Assembly (NCBI RefSeq): GCF_016616235.1
Contig: NZ_CP067100.1
Location: forward strand, 4,461,001 to 4,525,000
Direction: 5' to 3'
Length of the DNA stretch: 64,000 bases
Source of the DNA: Bradyrhizobium diazoefficiens
GTDB lineage: Bacteria; Pseudomonadota; Alphaproteobacteria; Rhizobiales; Xanthobacteraceae
This document shows, one piece after another, positions 33,112 through 43,274 of the stretch. Position 1 is the stretch's first letter. Each line of letters begins with the position of its first letter. Below the pieces are notes generated by a model. That model was not told the DNA's origin. It did no database searches and saw nothing but the letters and a program-made list of their open reading frames with translations. The translations under genes were made by a program, and so were the position numbers.

Positions 33112-33663
33112 TTGTCTTTCCGCTTTGAAGGCTACGTCATCGTCTCGGCGGACGGCATGCTCGCCGACGCCAGCCACGTCATGCCCGACAGCCTGAAGTT
33201 CGAAGGCGACAAGCTGTTCTTCGAGCAGGCGCTCGATCGCGCCACGCTGGTCGTGCACGGCCGGCACTCGCACGAGCAGCAGCCGAATTCGTCCAAGCGC
33301 AAGCGCCTGATCCTGACCCGCAAGATCAAGGCGCTGACCGTCGATCCGGAGATGCCGAACGCGACGTTATGGAATCCGGAGCACGCGAGCTTTGCGGAAG
33401 CCTGCGCCTTTGCCGACGTCGCCTCCGGCACCGTCGCGATCATCGGCGGCCCCGTCGTGTTCGACATGTTCATGGACCGCTACGACACGTTCTGGCTGTC
33501 GGAAGCCCCGCATGTGCGGCTGCCCGGCGGCGAAGGCTGCTTCGTCGGCGTACCGGCGCGGACGCCGCATCAGGTGCTGGCCGCACACGGGATGACGCCG
33601 GGCGCGCCATACCTGCTCGACGCGGCGCATGAGGTCACGGTGACGCCGTGGCGTCGCAGCTAG
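33112..33663 (+). CDS. DHFR-superfamily reductase-like protein (183 aa)
   Basis: FRFEGYVIVSADGMLADASH, LVVHGRHSHE and VAIIGGPVVFDMFMDRYDTF follow the DHFR/RibD-C fold, with the GG-x-x-x-x-x motif near residue 105-110 for NADPH binding. The start is TTG, three bases after the deacetylase stop codon, indicating translational coupling. Substrate unknown; not a canonical FolA because the usual active-site region differs. Confidence 0.7.
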   Translation: MSFRFEGYVIVSADGMLADASHVMPDSLKFEGDKLFFEQALDRATLVVHGRHSHEQQPNSSKRKRLILTRKIKALTVDPEMPNATLWNPEHASFAEACAFADVASGTVAIIGGPVVFDMFMDRYDTFWLSEAPHVRLPGGEGCFVGVPARTPHQVLAAHGMTPGAPYLLDAAHEVTVTPWRRS

Positions 33664-33884
33664 CGCCGCAATCTCCGCGGTCGTCACATTGAAAAGCGAA
33701 ATTGGCTAAATAGCTGCGCTCAGACAAGCCGACATCTCATTAATTCGGCGTGAAGCAGCGAGCCCAAAACCCGGCCGCGCCCCAGCGAAATCTCAGCGAT
33801 TTTCCGCTTAGGTAGGGCGTACCGTAGCGACATCGCTTCGTGACCGGCGCTGCGCACGATCTCTTTTTTAAGGACAAGGAAACG

Positions 33885-34364
33885 ATGCGTTCGATTTTTA
33901 CCTCCGTTGCTTCTCGCAAATTTTTCGCCGCGATCGCCCTCGTGATGTCGCTGAGCTTCCTCTCGGCGATGTCGCTGTCGCCGGCCTATGCCATAGATCT
34001 TCCGACAGATGACGAGCAGGATGTCCTGGTGCGCACGACACTGATGACCTTCAACGACGCCAACATGACTGGCAACTACTCGGTCCTGCTGGCCAAGGCA
34101 TCGAAGCAGTTCCGGGAACAAATGACAGTGGAGAAGCTGACGGTCGCGTTCGAATCCTTTCGCAGCAAGAAGCTGTTCTTCGAAGGCATCGTCACCGACG
34201 ATTACGAATCGCAGCAGAAGGCGAAGCTTGATTCCGAAGGCGCGCTGGTTCTGGCCGGCGAGTTCAAGAACGACGACGTCCAGCTGAAATACAAGCTGCG
34301 CTTCGCGCAGGACAGCGAGGCCTGGAAGGTCATCGGCATCGACGTCGACGCCAAGAAGCCATAA
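33885..34364 (+). CDS. Exported hypothetical protein (159 aa)
   Basis: A signal peptide (FFAAIALVMSLSFLSAMSLS, ending AYA) precedes an alpha+beta domain with TTLMTFNDANMTGNYSVLLA, KASKQFREQMTVEKLTVAFE and LKYKLRFAQDSEAWKVIGID. The layout is similar to NTF2-like/DUF4864-type exported proteins; I do not assign a family. AAGGA is seven bases before ATG 33885. Followed at 60 bases by a small membrane protein. Confidence 0.75.
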   Translation: MRSIFTSVASRKFFAAIALVMSLSFLSAMSLSPAYAIDLPTDDEQDVLVRTTLMTFNDANMTGNYSVLLAKASKQFREQMTVEKLTVAFESFRSKKLFFEGIVTDDYESQQKAKLDSEGALVLAGEFKNDDVQLKYKLRFAQDSEAWKVIGIDVDAKKP

Positions 34365-34423
34365 GACAGGATCCTGAGCCGGCAATCCGGTGCGGCAGCG
34401 CTCGCCGGGAGGAGGACGCTTCG

Positions 34424-34675
34424 ATGCCAGACGATGCTCCATCGACGCCAAAACCGTTCTGGCGCCGCGGCCTCGCCGGATTTCTCGACTTCCTCACGGT
34501 GTTCTTCGCCGGCGGCTATGTCATCGGCGCGGCGACCGGCGAAACGACAAAGGACGGCTTCAGCCTGCATGGCGCGTCCGCGCTGGTGCTGTTCGCCGGG
34601 ATCGTCCTGTATTTCTATCTCGGCTGGAAGGTGCTGGGTGGCACGCTCTGGCAGCGGATTCTTGGCGCCCGTTGA
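34424..34675 (+). CDS. Small inner-membrane protein (83 aa)
   Basis: Two transmembrane segments are evident: FLDFLTVFFAGGYVIGAATG and SALVLFAGIVLYFYLGWKVL, with a polar loop between. The N-terminal FWRRGLAGFLDFL and final GGTLWQRILG match the beginning and end of RDD-domain proteins in condensed form. Function unknown. A 16-codon frame just downstream (34704-34754) is too short to judge. Confidence 0.7.
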   Translation: MPDDAPSTPKPFWRRGLAGFLDFLTVFFAGGYVIGAATGETTKDGFSLHGASALVLFAGIVLYFYLGWKVLGGTLWQRILGAR

Positions 34676-34781
34676 CTCACGCTTCGCGCGGTGTGGTGCC
34701 AGCATGACCACGCCTGCTCCGCCGGACGCGAAGAAAAAGTGGCGGTTGCGCTAGCGCTGACCACTTGCAGTCCCGCCCACC

Positions 34782-35234
34782 TCACACGTCGCCGTAAGCC
34801 GTCTCGGCCGGGCGCGTGGCGCGACCATAACCCATAATCATGAACAGCGCCCCGATGATGGCGAGGTTCTTGAGCGCGTCAACCACCATCTTGGCGTTGT
34901 CGGGCGGCACCTGATTCCAGAAATCGGAGAACAAGAAGGTCCCGACCGCGACGTCGATGATCAGAAGCATCGCGAAGAACCGCGCCCCGAAATTCAGCGC
35001 GATCAGCAGTCCCGCGATGATCTCGAGTGCACCGCCCGCGATCGCCAGCAGTTGCGGCGTGGTCATGGCGGTGACTGTCTCAACCTGCTTGGCGTATGGC
35101 GCGATCGCTTCGGGCACCACGATCTTGCCGGCGATGACGTCCGCCGTCGCCTGGATGGCGAACAGCTTGATCGCGCCCGTGTAGATGAACAGCACGGCGA
35201 ACAGGATCCGCCCGAAAGTCACGAACGCTGGCAT
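34782..35234 (-). CDS. DoxX family membrane protein (150 aa)
   Basis: Four hydrophobic spans with the DoxX-like first span FGRILFAVLFIYTGAIKLFA, then GALEIIAGLLIALNFGARFF and NLAIIGALFMIMGYGR. DoxX proteins are small quinone- or redox-associated inner-membrane proteins; the role here is undefined. Monocistronic; the upstream 195-base gap holds a CCCTCTCCCGCAA repeat copy. Confidence 0.82.
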   Translation of the reverse strand: MPAFVTFGRILFAVLFIYTGAIKLFAIQATADVIAGKIVVPEAIAPYAKQVETVTAMTTPQLLAIAGGALEIIAGLLIALNFGARFFAMLLIIDVAVGTFLFSDFWNQVPPDNAKMVVDALKNLAIIGALFMIMGYGRATRPAETAYGDV

Positions 35235-35389
35235 GATCGGCCTCTTGGCTCAGGGCTTATTGAAATCGGAATTTGGACGAAAGCGCCTGGCGATTATGAT
35301 GAGTCATTGGCCGGTTTACAAACGGGGAAATGAAGAACTGCGCGCAATTCAAAGTTGGCGGCATCGGCACGTCTCGCCGCTCCGCGGCG

Positions 35390-35420
35390 GGCCACCCTCT
35401 CCCGCAAGGGAAGAGGGTAC
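35390..35420. repeat. Short copy of the CTCTCCC dispersed repeat
   Basis: CACCCTCTCCCGCAAGGGAA then GAGGGT repeats the core of the element at 24215-24240 and can form a small hairpin. It lies between the DoxX and malic enzyme genes. Confidence 0.5.
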
Positions 35421-35429
35421 GACGACATC

Positions 35430-37739
35430 CTACGTAAACAACGTCGGCTGCTGCCGGGCCGCGCGCTCCTGCGCTTCGACCACGGCGACCGCGGTCATGT
35501 TCAGGATGCCGCGCGCGGTCACCGAGGGGGTGAGGATGTGCGCTGGGCGCGCCGGGCCGATCAGGATCGGGCCGACCGGCAGCGCGTCCGCCAGCGACTT
35601 GATCATCTGGTAGGCGACGTTGGCGGTATCGAGGCTCGGCATGATCATGATGTTGGCTTCGCCCTCCAGCTTGGAGTGCGGCAGCACCATTTTTCGCGCG
35701 GCGGCCGAGAGGGCGGTGTCGCCCTGCATCTCGCCGTCGGCCTCGATCTCCGGATGCTTCTCCCTCAAGAGCTGGGTCGCCCGCCGCATCTTGCGCGAGG
35801 AGTCGGTGTCGTAGCTGCCGAAATCCGAATGCGAGACGAAGGCGATCTTCGGCTTGATGTTGAAGCGTTGGACATGGACCGCCGCGAGCGAGGCGATCTC
35901 GGCGAGCTCTTCCGCGCTCGGATTGGGGCGCACTTGCGTGTCGGCGATGAAGAACGCGCCCTTGGTGGTGATCAGCAGCGCCAGCGCGGCATAGTCGCTG
36001 ATCTCAGGCGAGAAGCCGATGATCTCGCGGACATGACGCAGATGGTGCATGTAGCGGCCCTCGACGCCGCAGAGCATGGCGTCCGCCTCCCCGCGCGTCA
36101 CCGCGAGCGCCGCGATCACCGTGTTGTTGGTGCGGACCACCGTGCGCGCCGCATCCGGCGTCACGCCGCGGCGGCCGGCGACCTCGACATAGGACTGCAC
36201 GTAGGAGCGGTAGCGCGGATCGTCCTCGGGATTGACGAGGTCGAAGTCCTTGCCGGCCCGGATCGAGAGGCCGAAGCGCTTGATGCGCGCCTCGACGACG
36301 GAGGGACGTCCGACCAGAATGGGGCGCGCCAGCTTTTCTTCCAGCACAACTTGCGTCGCGCGCAGCACGCGCTCGTCCTCGCCCTCGGCGTAGATCACGC
36401 GCACCGGCTGGGTCTTGGCCTTGGCGAACATCGGCTTCATGACGAGGCCGGAGCGGAAGGCAAAGCGCTCGAGCAGTGCGGTGTATTCGTCGAAATTGGT
36501 GATGGGGCGCGTCGCGACGCCCGATTCCATCGCCGCCTTCGCCACCGCCGGCGCGATGCGGAGAATCAGCCGGGGATCAAACGGGCTCGGGATCAGCGAG
36601 CCCGGGCCGAAACCTTGCGTCTCGCCGGTGTCAAAGCCCTGCGCGACAGCGTCTGATGGCGCCTCGCGCGCGAGCTGCGCGATGGCCTCGACGGCAGCGT
36701 GCTTCATCTCCTCGTTGATGGCGCTGGCGCCGACGTCGAGCGCGCCGCGGAAGATGAAGGGAAAGCAGAGGACGTTGTTGACCTGATTCGGATAGTCGGA
36801 GCGGCCGGTGCAAATCATGGCGTCAGGGCGCACCTTGCGCGCCTCCTCCGGCATGATTTCCGGCGTCGGGTTGGCCAGCGCCATGATCAGCGGCTTGTCG
36901 CCCATCGCCTGGGCCATTTCCGGCTTGAGCACGCCGGGTGCGGAGAGACCGATGAAGATGTCGGCGCCGCCGATGACATCGGCGAGCGTGCGCTTGTCGG
37001 TCTTCTGCGCGTAGACCGCCTTCCAGCGGTCCATCTGCGTGTTGCGGCCGTCATAGACCAGGCCGTCGATGTCGCAGACCCAGATGTTCTTGCGTTGCGC
37101 GCCCATCGACACCAGCAGGTTCAGCGTCGCGATGGCGGCCGCCCCTGCCCCCGACGCCACGATCTTGACGTCGGACAGCTTCTTGCCGTTCAGCCGGAGG
37201 CCATTGGTGATGGCGGCGGCAACGATGATCGCGGTGCCGTGCTGGTCGTCATGGAAGACCGGGATCTTCATGCGCTCCTTCAGCCGGCTCTCGATCTCGA
37301 AGCACTCCGGTCCGCGGATATCTTCCAGATTGATGCCGCCGAAGGTCGGCTCGAGCGCCGCCACGGTCTCGACCACGCGGTCGATGGTGTCGGCGGCGAT
37401 CTCGATGTCGAACACGTCGATGCCGGCGAACTTCTTGAACAGGACCGCTTTGCCCTCCATCACCGGCTTGGAGGCCAGTGGGCCGATATTGCCGAGACCG
37501 AGCACCGCGGTGCCGTTCGAGACCACCGCGACCAAATTGGCGCGGGTCGTCAGCGAGGCGGCTTCCGCCGGGTTCTTGGCGATCTCGGTGCAGGCTGCGG
37601 CAACGCCCGGAGAATAGGCCAGCGCGAGGTCGCGCTGGTTGGCAAGCGGCTTGCTCGCCTGGATCTCGAGCTTTCCGGGGCGCGGCAGACGATGATAGGC
37701 CAGCGCCGCCTGGTGGAGATCTTCAGAATAGGACGACAT
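35430..37739 (-). CDS. maeB: NADP-dependent malic enzyme with phosphotransacetylase-like domain
   Basis: 769 aa with three parts. The malic N-domain runs about 15-160 ([20 protein letters not shown], with catalytic Lys/Tyr). The NAD-binding domain runs about 163-400 ([45 protein letters not shown]). A C-terminal phosphotransacetylase-like domain runs about 430-765 ([30 protein letters not shown], [14 protein letters not shown]). It decarboxylates malate to pyruvate with NADPH. The PTA-like part is regulatory in known MaeB. Rhizobial homologues are often called Tme. Monocistronic. Confidence 0.95.
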   Translation of the reverse strand: MSSYSEDLHQAALAYHRLPRPGKLEIQASKPLANQRDLALAYSPGVAAACTEIAKNPAEAASLTTRANLVAVVSNGTAVLGLGNIGPLASKPVMEGKAVLFKKFAGIDVFDIEIAADTIDRVVETVAALEPTFGGINLEDIRGPECFEIESRLKERMKIPVFHDDQHGTAIIVAAAITNGLRLNGKKLSDVKIVASGAGAAAIATLNLLVSMGAQRKNIWVCDIDGLVYDGRNTQMDRWKAVYAQKTDKRTLADVIGGADIFIGLSAPGVLKPEMAQAMGDKPLIMALANPTPEIMPEEARKVRPDAMICTGRSDYPNQVNNVLCFPFIFRGALDVGASAINEEMKHAAVEAIAQLAREAPSDAVAQGFDTGETQGFGPGSLIPSPFDPRLILRIAPAVAKAAMESGVATRPITNFDEYTALLERFAFRSGLVMKPMFAKAKTQPVRVIYAEGEDERVLRATQVVLEEKLARPILVGRPSVVEARIKRFGLSIRAGKDFDLVNPEDDPRYRSYVQSYVEVAGRRGVTPDAARTVVRTNNTVIAALAVTRGEADAMLCGVEGRYMHHLRHVREIIGFSPEISDYAALALLITTKGAFFIADTQVRPNPSAEELAEIASLAAVHVQRFNIKPKIAFVSHSDFGSYDTDSSRKMRRATQLLREKHPEIEADGEMQGDTALSAAARKMVLPHSKLEGEANIMIMPSLDTANVAYQMIKSLADALPVGPILIGPARPAHILTPSVTARGILNMTAVAVVEAQERAARQQPTLFT

Positions 37740-37941
37740 GCGGTGTCTCGCCTCGCGTTACCGGCCTCAAGATGCACCCGGCCGCCCCTGCGGACGCTAT
37801 TTCCGGGTCATGGAAACGGGATGAAGCACGGCAGAAGCCCCGGTGGCAACATCGGATTGCGATGCCATTCACAGAACGCACGGCCAAATATCTGACAGCG
37901 CTAGCTTTCCCTGGACTGCACGGCGTCAATCCCTCCTCCCT

Positions 37942-38019
37942 GTCATTGCGAGCGCAGCGAAGCAATCCAAAATCTTTCCGCGGAGGGACTCTGGATTGCT
38001 TCGCTGCGCTCGCAATGAC
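37942..38019. repeat. Palindromic element with a perfect 28-bp inverted repeat
   Basis: The arms 37942-37969 and 37992-38019 are exact reverse complements, each beginning or ending with GTCATTGCGAGCGCAGCGAA. A 22-base loop separates them. A related but imperfect copy is at 55886-55972. In this 360-base gap (37740-38100) it lies between the aspS stop and the malic enzyme start, where it may act as a terminator. Confidence 0.9.
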
Positions 38020-38100
38020 GGTATGGATACAGCGCGACCTCCCTCCGCATCCGCCTTCGCCGAGCTTCGGCGCGACAAGCGAGGGAGAACCAACACAGCC

Positions 38101-39873
38101 TCACTTCTGCGGCAGGTTCACCCGCACATGCAGCTCGCGGAGTTGCTTGGGCGTGGCTTCCGAGGGCGCGCCCATCAGCAAATCCATGGCCTGCTGGTTC
38201 ATCGGGAATAGCGAGATCTCGCGCAGATTCGTGGTGCCGCAGAGCAGCATCACGATGCGGTCGACCCCCGCGGCCATGCCGCCATGCGGCGGCGCGCCGT
38301 ACTGGAAGGCGCGGTACATGCCGCCGAAGCGATCGACCACTTCCTGCTCGCCGTAGCCTGCGATCTCGAACGCCTTCACCATCGCTTCCGGCACGTGATT
38401 GCGGATGCCGCCCGAGGCGATCTCGTAGCCGTTGCAGGTGATGTCGTACTGGAACGCCTTGATGGTCAGCGGATCCTGGCCCTTCAGCGCCTCGAGGCCG
38501 CCCTGCGGCATCGAGAACGGGTTGTGCGAGAAGTCGACCTTCTTGTCCTCCTCGTTGTACTCGTACATCGGGAAGTCGACGATCCAGGCGAGCTCGAAGC
38601 GCTCCTTGTCGGTGAGGTTCAACTCCTCGCCGACCTTGTTGCGGGCAAGGCCCGAAAACTTCCAGAACTTGTCGGGATCGCCGGCGACGAAGAAGGCGGC
38701 ATCGCCTTCCTTGGTGCCGAGCTGCCCGCGGATCGCAGCGGTGCGCTCGGGCCCGATGTTGTTCGCAAGGGGACCAGCGCCCTCGCCGCCCTCGCGCCAC
38801 ATGATGTAACCGAGGCCGGGCTGGCCTTCACCTTGCGCCCAGGAGTTCATGCGATCGCAGAACGCGCGGCTGCCGCCGCCCGGCGCGGGGATCGCCCAGA
38901 CCTGGTTCTTGGGGTCTTCGAGCATACGCGCGAACACCTTGAAGCCGGAGCCGCGGAAATGCTCGGAGACGTCCTGCATCTCAATGGGGTTGCGCAGGTC
39001 CGGCTTGTCGCTGCCGTATTTGCGCAAGGCCTCCGCGAACGGAATCCGCCGCCAGCCCTTCGTCACCGGCTTTCCTCTCGCGAACTCCTCGAACACGCCG
39101 GTGATCACGGGCTCCATCGCCGCGAAGACGTCTTCCTGCGTGACAAAGCTCATCTCGACGTCGAGCTGGTAGAACTCGCCGGGCAGGCGGTCAGCGCGCG
39201 GGTCCTCGTCGCGGAAACAGGGCGCGATCTGGAAATAGCGGTCGAAGCCACTCATCATCAGCAGCTGCTTGTACTGCTGCGGCGCCTGGGGCAGCGCGTA
39301 GAATTTTCCGGGATGGATGCGCGATGGCACCAGGAAATCGCGCGCGCCTTCCGGCGAGGACGCAGTCAGGATCGGGGTGTTGAACTCGAAAAAGCCCTGC
39401 CCCTCCATGCGCCGGCGCATCGACTTGATGATCTCGACGCGCGTCATGATGTTCTGGTGCAGTTTTTCGCGGCGCAGATCGAGGAAGCGGTACTTGAGGC
39501 GGATGTCTTCAGGGTATTCCTGATCGCCGAACACCGGCAGCGGCAGGTCGCCGGCAGGTCCCAACACCTCGATCTCGCTGACATAGACCTCGACCTTGCC
39601 GGTCGGTAGGTCATCATTGTCGGTGCCTTCGGGGCGGCGGCGGACCTTGCCGTCCATCTTGACCACGAATTCCGAGCGCAGCTTTTCGGCCAGCGAGAAC
39701 GCCGGCGAGTCCGGATCGACCACACACTGGGTCAGGCCGTAATGGTCGCGCAGGTCGATGAACAGCACGCCGCCATGGTCGCGAACGCGATGGACCCAGC
39801 CCGAGAGGCGGATGGTCTCGCCGATGTTGCTCTCGCGGAGCGCGCCGCATGTATGTGACCGGTAGCGATGCAT
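38101..39873 (-). CDS. aspS: Aspartyl-tRNA synthetase
   Basis: 590 aa, bacterial type. The N-terminal OB fold for the anticodon ([30 protein letters not shown]) is followed by class II motif 2 ([15 protein letters not shown]), the GAD insertion domain (about 290-420) and motif 3 ([11 protein letters not shown]). It charges tRNA-Asp, and, as in organisms with GatCAB, may also mischarge tRNA-Asn; that cannot be decided here. Start [12 protein letters not shown] is canonical. Confidence 0.98.
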   Translation of the reverse strand: MHRYRSHTCGALRESNIGETIRLSGWVHRVRDHGGVLFIDLRDHYGLTQCVVDPDSPAFSLAEKLRSEFVVKMDGKVRRRPEGTDNDDLPTGKVEVYVSEIEVLGPAGDLPLPVFGDQEYPEDIRLKYRFLDLRREKLHQNIMTRVEIIKSMRRRMEGQGFFEFNTPILTASSPEGARDFLVPSRIHPGKFYALPQAPQQYKQLLMMSGFDRYFQIAPCFRDEDPRADRLPGEFYQLDVEMSFVTQEDVFAAMEPVITGVFEEFARGKPVTKGWRRIPFAEALRKYGSDKPDLRNPIEMQDVSEHFRGSGFKVFARMLEDPKNQVWAIPAPGGGSRAFCDRMNSWAQGEGQPGLGYIMWREGGEGAGPLANNIGPERTAAIRGQLGTKEGDAAFFVAGDPDKFWKFSGLARNKVGEELNLTDKERFELAWIVDFPMYEYNEEDKKVDFSHNPFSMPQGGLEALKGQDPLTIKAFQYDITCNGYEIASGGIRNHVPEAMVKAFEIAGYGEQEVVDRFGGMYRAFQYGAPPHGGMAAGVDRIVMLLCGTTNLREISLFPMNQQAMDLLMGAPSEATPKQLRELHVRVNLPQK

Positions 39874-40069
39874 GGTCGTCCCAAAATCAATGTCGGAGGA
39901 AGCGAATCGAACGACCTCTAGCGGCCGGTCCGAAGTTGCGGCAGGGTTTACCCGACGAGGCCCAACGCGGCAACTAATGGAACGGCCTGTTTTGGACCCG
40001 GAATGCCCATTTTTGGCTTATCAGAGGCCGAGCCTTTGCCATCAGGCGTTCCAGCCCTATCTTGAGCCC

Positions 40070-41545
40070 ATGACGGTCCATTTCCCCTTTCAGAACTCCT
40101 ATTCGGCGCTGCCGGACAGCTTCTTTGCCCGCGTCGCGCCGACCCCTGTCGCCGCCCCCCGGCTGATCAAGCTGAACCGGCCCTTAGCGGTCCAGCTCGG
40201 GCTCGATCCTGACCTGCTGGAGACCCCGGAGGGGGCCGAGATCCTGGCCGGCAAGACGGTTCCATCAGGCGCCGATCCGATCGCCATGGCCTATGCCGGC
40301 CACCAGTTCGGGCACTTCGTGCCCCAGCTCGGCGATGGTCGCGCCATTCTGCTCGGCGAGGTCATCGACAGGGACGGCATCCGCCGCGACATCCAGCTCA
40401 AAGGCTCGGGTCCCACCCCGTTCTCCCGCCGCGGCGACGGCCGCGCCGCGCTCGGGCCGGTCTTGCGCGAATACATCGTCAGCGAAGCCATGTTCGCGCT
40501 GGGCATCCCGACCACGCGCTCGCTCGCCGCGGTCGTCACCGGCGAGCACGTCATTCGCGAGACCGCGCTGCCCGGCGCGGTGCTGACGCGCGTTGCGTCG
40601 AGCCATATCCGCGTCGGCACCTTCCAGTTCTTCGCCGTCCGCCGCGACACCGACGCGATCCGCCGGCTCGCCGACCACGTCATCACGAGGCACTACCCGG
40701 ACCTGCTTCACGCCGAGCGGCCCTATCACGCGCTGCTCGCCAGCGTCGTCGCACGCCAGGCCGAGCTCATCGCGCGCTGGCTGCTGATCGGCTTCATCCA
40801 TGGCGTGATGAACACCGACAATACGTCCATCTCCGGCGAGACCATCGACTACGGCCCCTGCGCCTTCATGGACGCCTACAACCCTTCGCAGGTATTCTCG
40901 TCGATCGACGAGATGGGCCGCTACGCCTATGCCAACCAGCCGCGCATCGGCTTGTGGAATCTGACCCGGCTCGCCGAATGCCTGCTGCCGCTGTTCTCGG
41001 ACGAGCAGGAGAAGGCGGTCGCGGAAGCCCAGGACATTCTCGGCGCGTTCAGCGAGACATTCAGCAACGCCTATCAGGCCGGCCTGCGCAAGAAGGTCGG
41101 CCTGTTCACCGAGCGCGACGGTGACGACGCCTTGATCCAGGACCTGCTCGACGCCATGGCGAAGAACCAGGCGGACTTCACCCTCACCTTCTGCAAGCTC
41201 GGCGATGCCGCAGGCGATAACGGCAACGGCGATGCGCGTGCGCAGTTCACGGACCCCGCGGCCTTTGACGAGTGGGCCAAACGCTGGCGTGAACGCACCG
41301 CGCTGGAGCCGCAGAGCGCGGCCGAGCGGCGAGCCGCGATGCACGCCGTCAACCCGATCTTCATCCCGCGCAACCACCGCGTCGAGGCGGTGATCCAGGC
41401 GGCGATGAATGATGACAACTATGCCCCGTTCGAGGAACTGGTGAGCGTGCTGGCGAAACCCTACCAGGACCAGCCGGACTACGCCGCCTACGCCGATCCG
41501 CCGCTGCCGGACCAGCGGGTGTTACAGACGTTCTGCGGGACGTGA
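40070..41545 (+). CDS. selO: SelO/YdiU family protein adenylyltransferase
   Basis: A 491-aa pseudokinase-fold enzyme that transfers AMP to protein Ser/Thr/Tyr. Family landmarks are YAGHQFGHFVPQLGDGRAIL, LKGSGPTPFSRRGDGRAALG, REYIVSEAMFALGIPTTRSL, HGVMNTDNTSISGETIDYGP and AYANQPRIGLWNL. Known homologues respond to oxidative stress through glutaredoxin or SucA modification. The usual SelO C-terminal Cys is seen near the end (LQTFCGT). ATG 40070 begins MTVHFPFQNSY. Confidence 0.95.
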   Translation: MTVHFPFQNSYSALPDSFFARVAPTPVAAPRLIKLNRPLAVQLGLDPDLLETPEGAEILAGKTVPSGADPIAMAYAGHQFGHFVPQLGDGRAILLGEVIDRDGIRRDIQLKGSGPTPFSRRGDGRAALGPVLREYIVSEAMFALGIPTTRSLAAVVTGEHVIRETALPGAVLTRVASSHIRVGTFQFFAVRRDTDAIRRLADHVITRHYPDLLHAERPYHALLASVVARQAELIARWLLIGFIHGVMNTDNTSISGETIDYGPCAFMDAYNPSQVFSSIDEMGRYAYANQPRIGLWNLTRLAECLLPLFSDEQEKAVAEAQDILGAFSETFSNAYQAGLRKKVGLFTERDGDDALIQDLLDAMAKNQADFTLTFCKLGDAAGDNGNGDARAQFTDPAAFDEWAKRWRERTALEPQSAAERRAAMHAVNPIFIPRNHRVEAVIQAAMNDDNYAPFEELVSVLAKPYQDQPDYAAYADPPLPDQRVLQTFCGT

Positions 41546-41557
41546 GAATCGTCGCGA

Positions 41558-42394
41558 TCAATTGCGGTCGGCGATCAGGACTGAACCACTCGACGATTCG
41601 GTAATCGCCAAGGCGGTGCCAGTCCGATCCAACGCAACATTGGTGCAGGTCGGGCCGGCACACGAGCTGATCCGCACAATGCACTCGCCGTTCGGCGCCA
41701 GCACGAAGACATGGCCGAGCGATGCATGGGCGACGAATAACCGTCCTTGACGATCCATCGCCAGCCCATCCGGCCCGCTGGTGCCGAAGAACGAGGCGAA
41801 GCGGCCCACCTTCGCAACACCGCCGTCGCGCATCAAAGGCACGCGCCAGACGCTGTTGTCGCGCGTCATCGCGACGAACAGCACCGTCTCATCCGGGCTC
41901 AGCACGAGGCCGTTCGGGCTCGGTCCGTTGTCGATCAGGCAGTCGAGACGGCCATCGGTGCGAAGGCGAAAGACACGGCCGCTCGGATCATGCAGCCCGG
42001 TCTGGCCCTGGTCGGTGAAATAGACGTCGCCGTTCGAGGCAATGTGCAGATCGTTGCAGCCCTTGAACGACTCCGAGTTGCGATGCGCCAGCAGCGGCTT
42101 GATCGTGTCGCGGTCGGGGTCGAGCTCCATGATACCGTTCATGTAGTCGGCCACGAGAATGCGTCCATCGGGCGCAATCTTCAGGCCGTTCGGCCATCCC
42201 CGATATTCCGCGATCAGAGACCACATGCCGTCGGGCGCGATCCGGAAGATGCGGCCGAACGGAATGTCGACGACGTAGAGATTGCCGTTCGCATCGAACG
42301 CCGGCCCCTCGATGAAACTGTCGACGGGATGACCGCCACGGTTGGCATCGGCCCAGTCGGAGCGGACGCCGGATCGGCGAAACTCAGCCGGCAT
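41558..42394 (-). CDS. SMP-30/gluconolactonase family protein, N-terminus probably lost to a frameshift (278 aa)
   Basis: A six-bladed beta-propeller lactonase: metal and catalytic residues lie in FIEGPAFDANGNLY (Glu), DNGPSPNGLVLSPDE (Asn) and SGPDGLAMDRQGRL (Asp). The upstream gene's stop overlaps ATG 42447, which starts MMYLDTPPQRLETRVFS, the usual N-terminus of this family. That frame then fails at about 42395, one base short of joining MPAEFRRSG. So the real gene is probably 41558-42447 with a one-base deletion; 42394 is only the first ATG in the remaining frame. Last gene of the CoA-ligand operon; it could open a lactone substrate. Confidence 0.8.
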   Translation of the reverse strand: MPAEFRRSGVRSDWADANRGGHPVDSFIEGPAFDANGNLYVVDIPFGRIFRIAPDGMWSLIAEYRGWPNGLKIAPDGRILVADYMNGIMELDPDRDTIKPLLAHRNSESFKGCNDLHIASNGDVYFTDQGQTGLHDPSGRVFRLRTDGRLDCLIDNGPSPNGLVLSPDETVLFVAMTRDNSVWRVPLMRDGGVAKVGRFASFFGTSGPDGLAMDRQGRLFVAHASLGHVFVLAPNGECIVRISSCAGPTCTNVALDRTGTALAITESSSGSVLIADRN

Positions 42395-42443
42395 CGCGAG
42401 AAAACGCGGGTCTCAAGGCGCTGCGGCGGTGTGTCGAGATACA

Positions 42444-43274
42444 TCATGGCCGCTCGCCGAGCGCGCGGCGCGGCTGCCCCTCGTATTTATAGGCAAATTG
42501 TTTTGGCATCGGCCCCTTGTTGCGGTCCTTGCGCCCGGTCTGCTCCCAGGCATGTGCCAAAATGCCAACCGCGCGCGACAGGCAGAACACCCCTCGCGCG
42601 AGCGGCGGCGCAAAGCCGAGCTCGCCATAGATGACGGCCGTGGCGCCGTCGATGTTCATCGGAATGAGTTTGCCCTTGCGCGCCTGCATTACGCGCTCGA
42701 TCGCGCGAGCCGCGGCGGCATAGCGACCGCTGATGCTGCCTTCGATCGCCGCGGCATCCACCAGCGCCAGCAGCGGCGCGGTGCGCGGGTCGACCGGATG
42801 AAAGCGGTGGCCGAACCCTGGCAGGTACTTGCTTCGCGTCGCGGTGAAATGATCGATGGCCGCGCCTGCCGCCGCCTCGATGTCCTTGATTTCACTCCGC
42901 CGCAGCACGTCGTCATAAAGCTCGACCGCCTGCTCGCCGGCGCCGCCATGGACGTCGTCGAGCGTGTTGATGGCCGAGGCCATCGCGCCGTTGAGCGGCA
43001 GGCCGCAGCTTACCGCCATTTGGGCGATCGCGATCGACGGCGCATGCGGCCCGTGATCGACGGAGGCGACCAGCGCGGCCTGGAGCAATCGCTCCTGCGC
43101 CGCCGAGGGCAGCTCCCCGCGCAGCATCAGCCAGATCATCGCCGGAAAGGAAATCCGGCCGATCAGATCCTGGATCGGATAGCCCCGATAGGCGATCCGC
43201 CCGGGGGCGATATCGCAGATCGACGTCCGCCACCATTGTGCAGCCGCCTCTCGCAATGCGGATTCATCGCTCAC
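42444..43274 (-). CDS. Citrate synthase-like CoA lyase (citryl-CoA lyase type) (276 aa)
   Basis: Shorter than citrate synthase (276 against about 430 aa) but with its active-site segments: SVDHGPHAPSIAI, DDVHGGAGEQAVELYDDVL, PGFGHRFHPVDPRT and PMNIDGATAVIYGELGF, which carry the His and Asp residues for Claisen chemistry. Short citrate synthase homologues can be citryl-CoA lyases. GTG 43274 overlaps the CoA-transferase stop by four bases (GTGA) and has AGGAG eight bases upstream. With the CoA-transferase, it would split an acyl-CoA formed in situ into acetyl-CoA and an oxo acid. Confidence 0.8.
   Translation of the reverse strand: MSDESALREAAAQWWRTSICDIAPGRIAYRGYPIQDLIGRISFPAMIWLMLRGELPSAAQERLLQAALVASVDHGPHAPSIAIAQMAVSCGLPLNGAMASAINTLDDVHGGAGEQAVELYDDVLRRSEIKDIEAAAGAAIDHFTATRSKYLPGFGHRFHPVDPRTAPLLALVDAAAIEGSISGRYAAAARAIERVMQARKGKLIPMNIDGATAVIYGELGFAPPLARGVFCLSRAVGILAHAWEQTGRKDRNKGPMPKQFAYKYEGQPRRALGERP

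Noticed and set aside
34704..34754. 16-codon frame MTTPAPPDAKKKWRLR
   Set aside because: Too short to judge from sequence; no clear ribosome binding site.
35355..37895. Long plus-strand frames opposite the malic enzyme gene
   Set aside because: Shadow frames of maeB, whose three domains are fully recognised.
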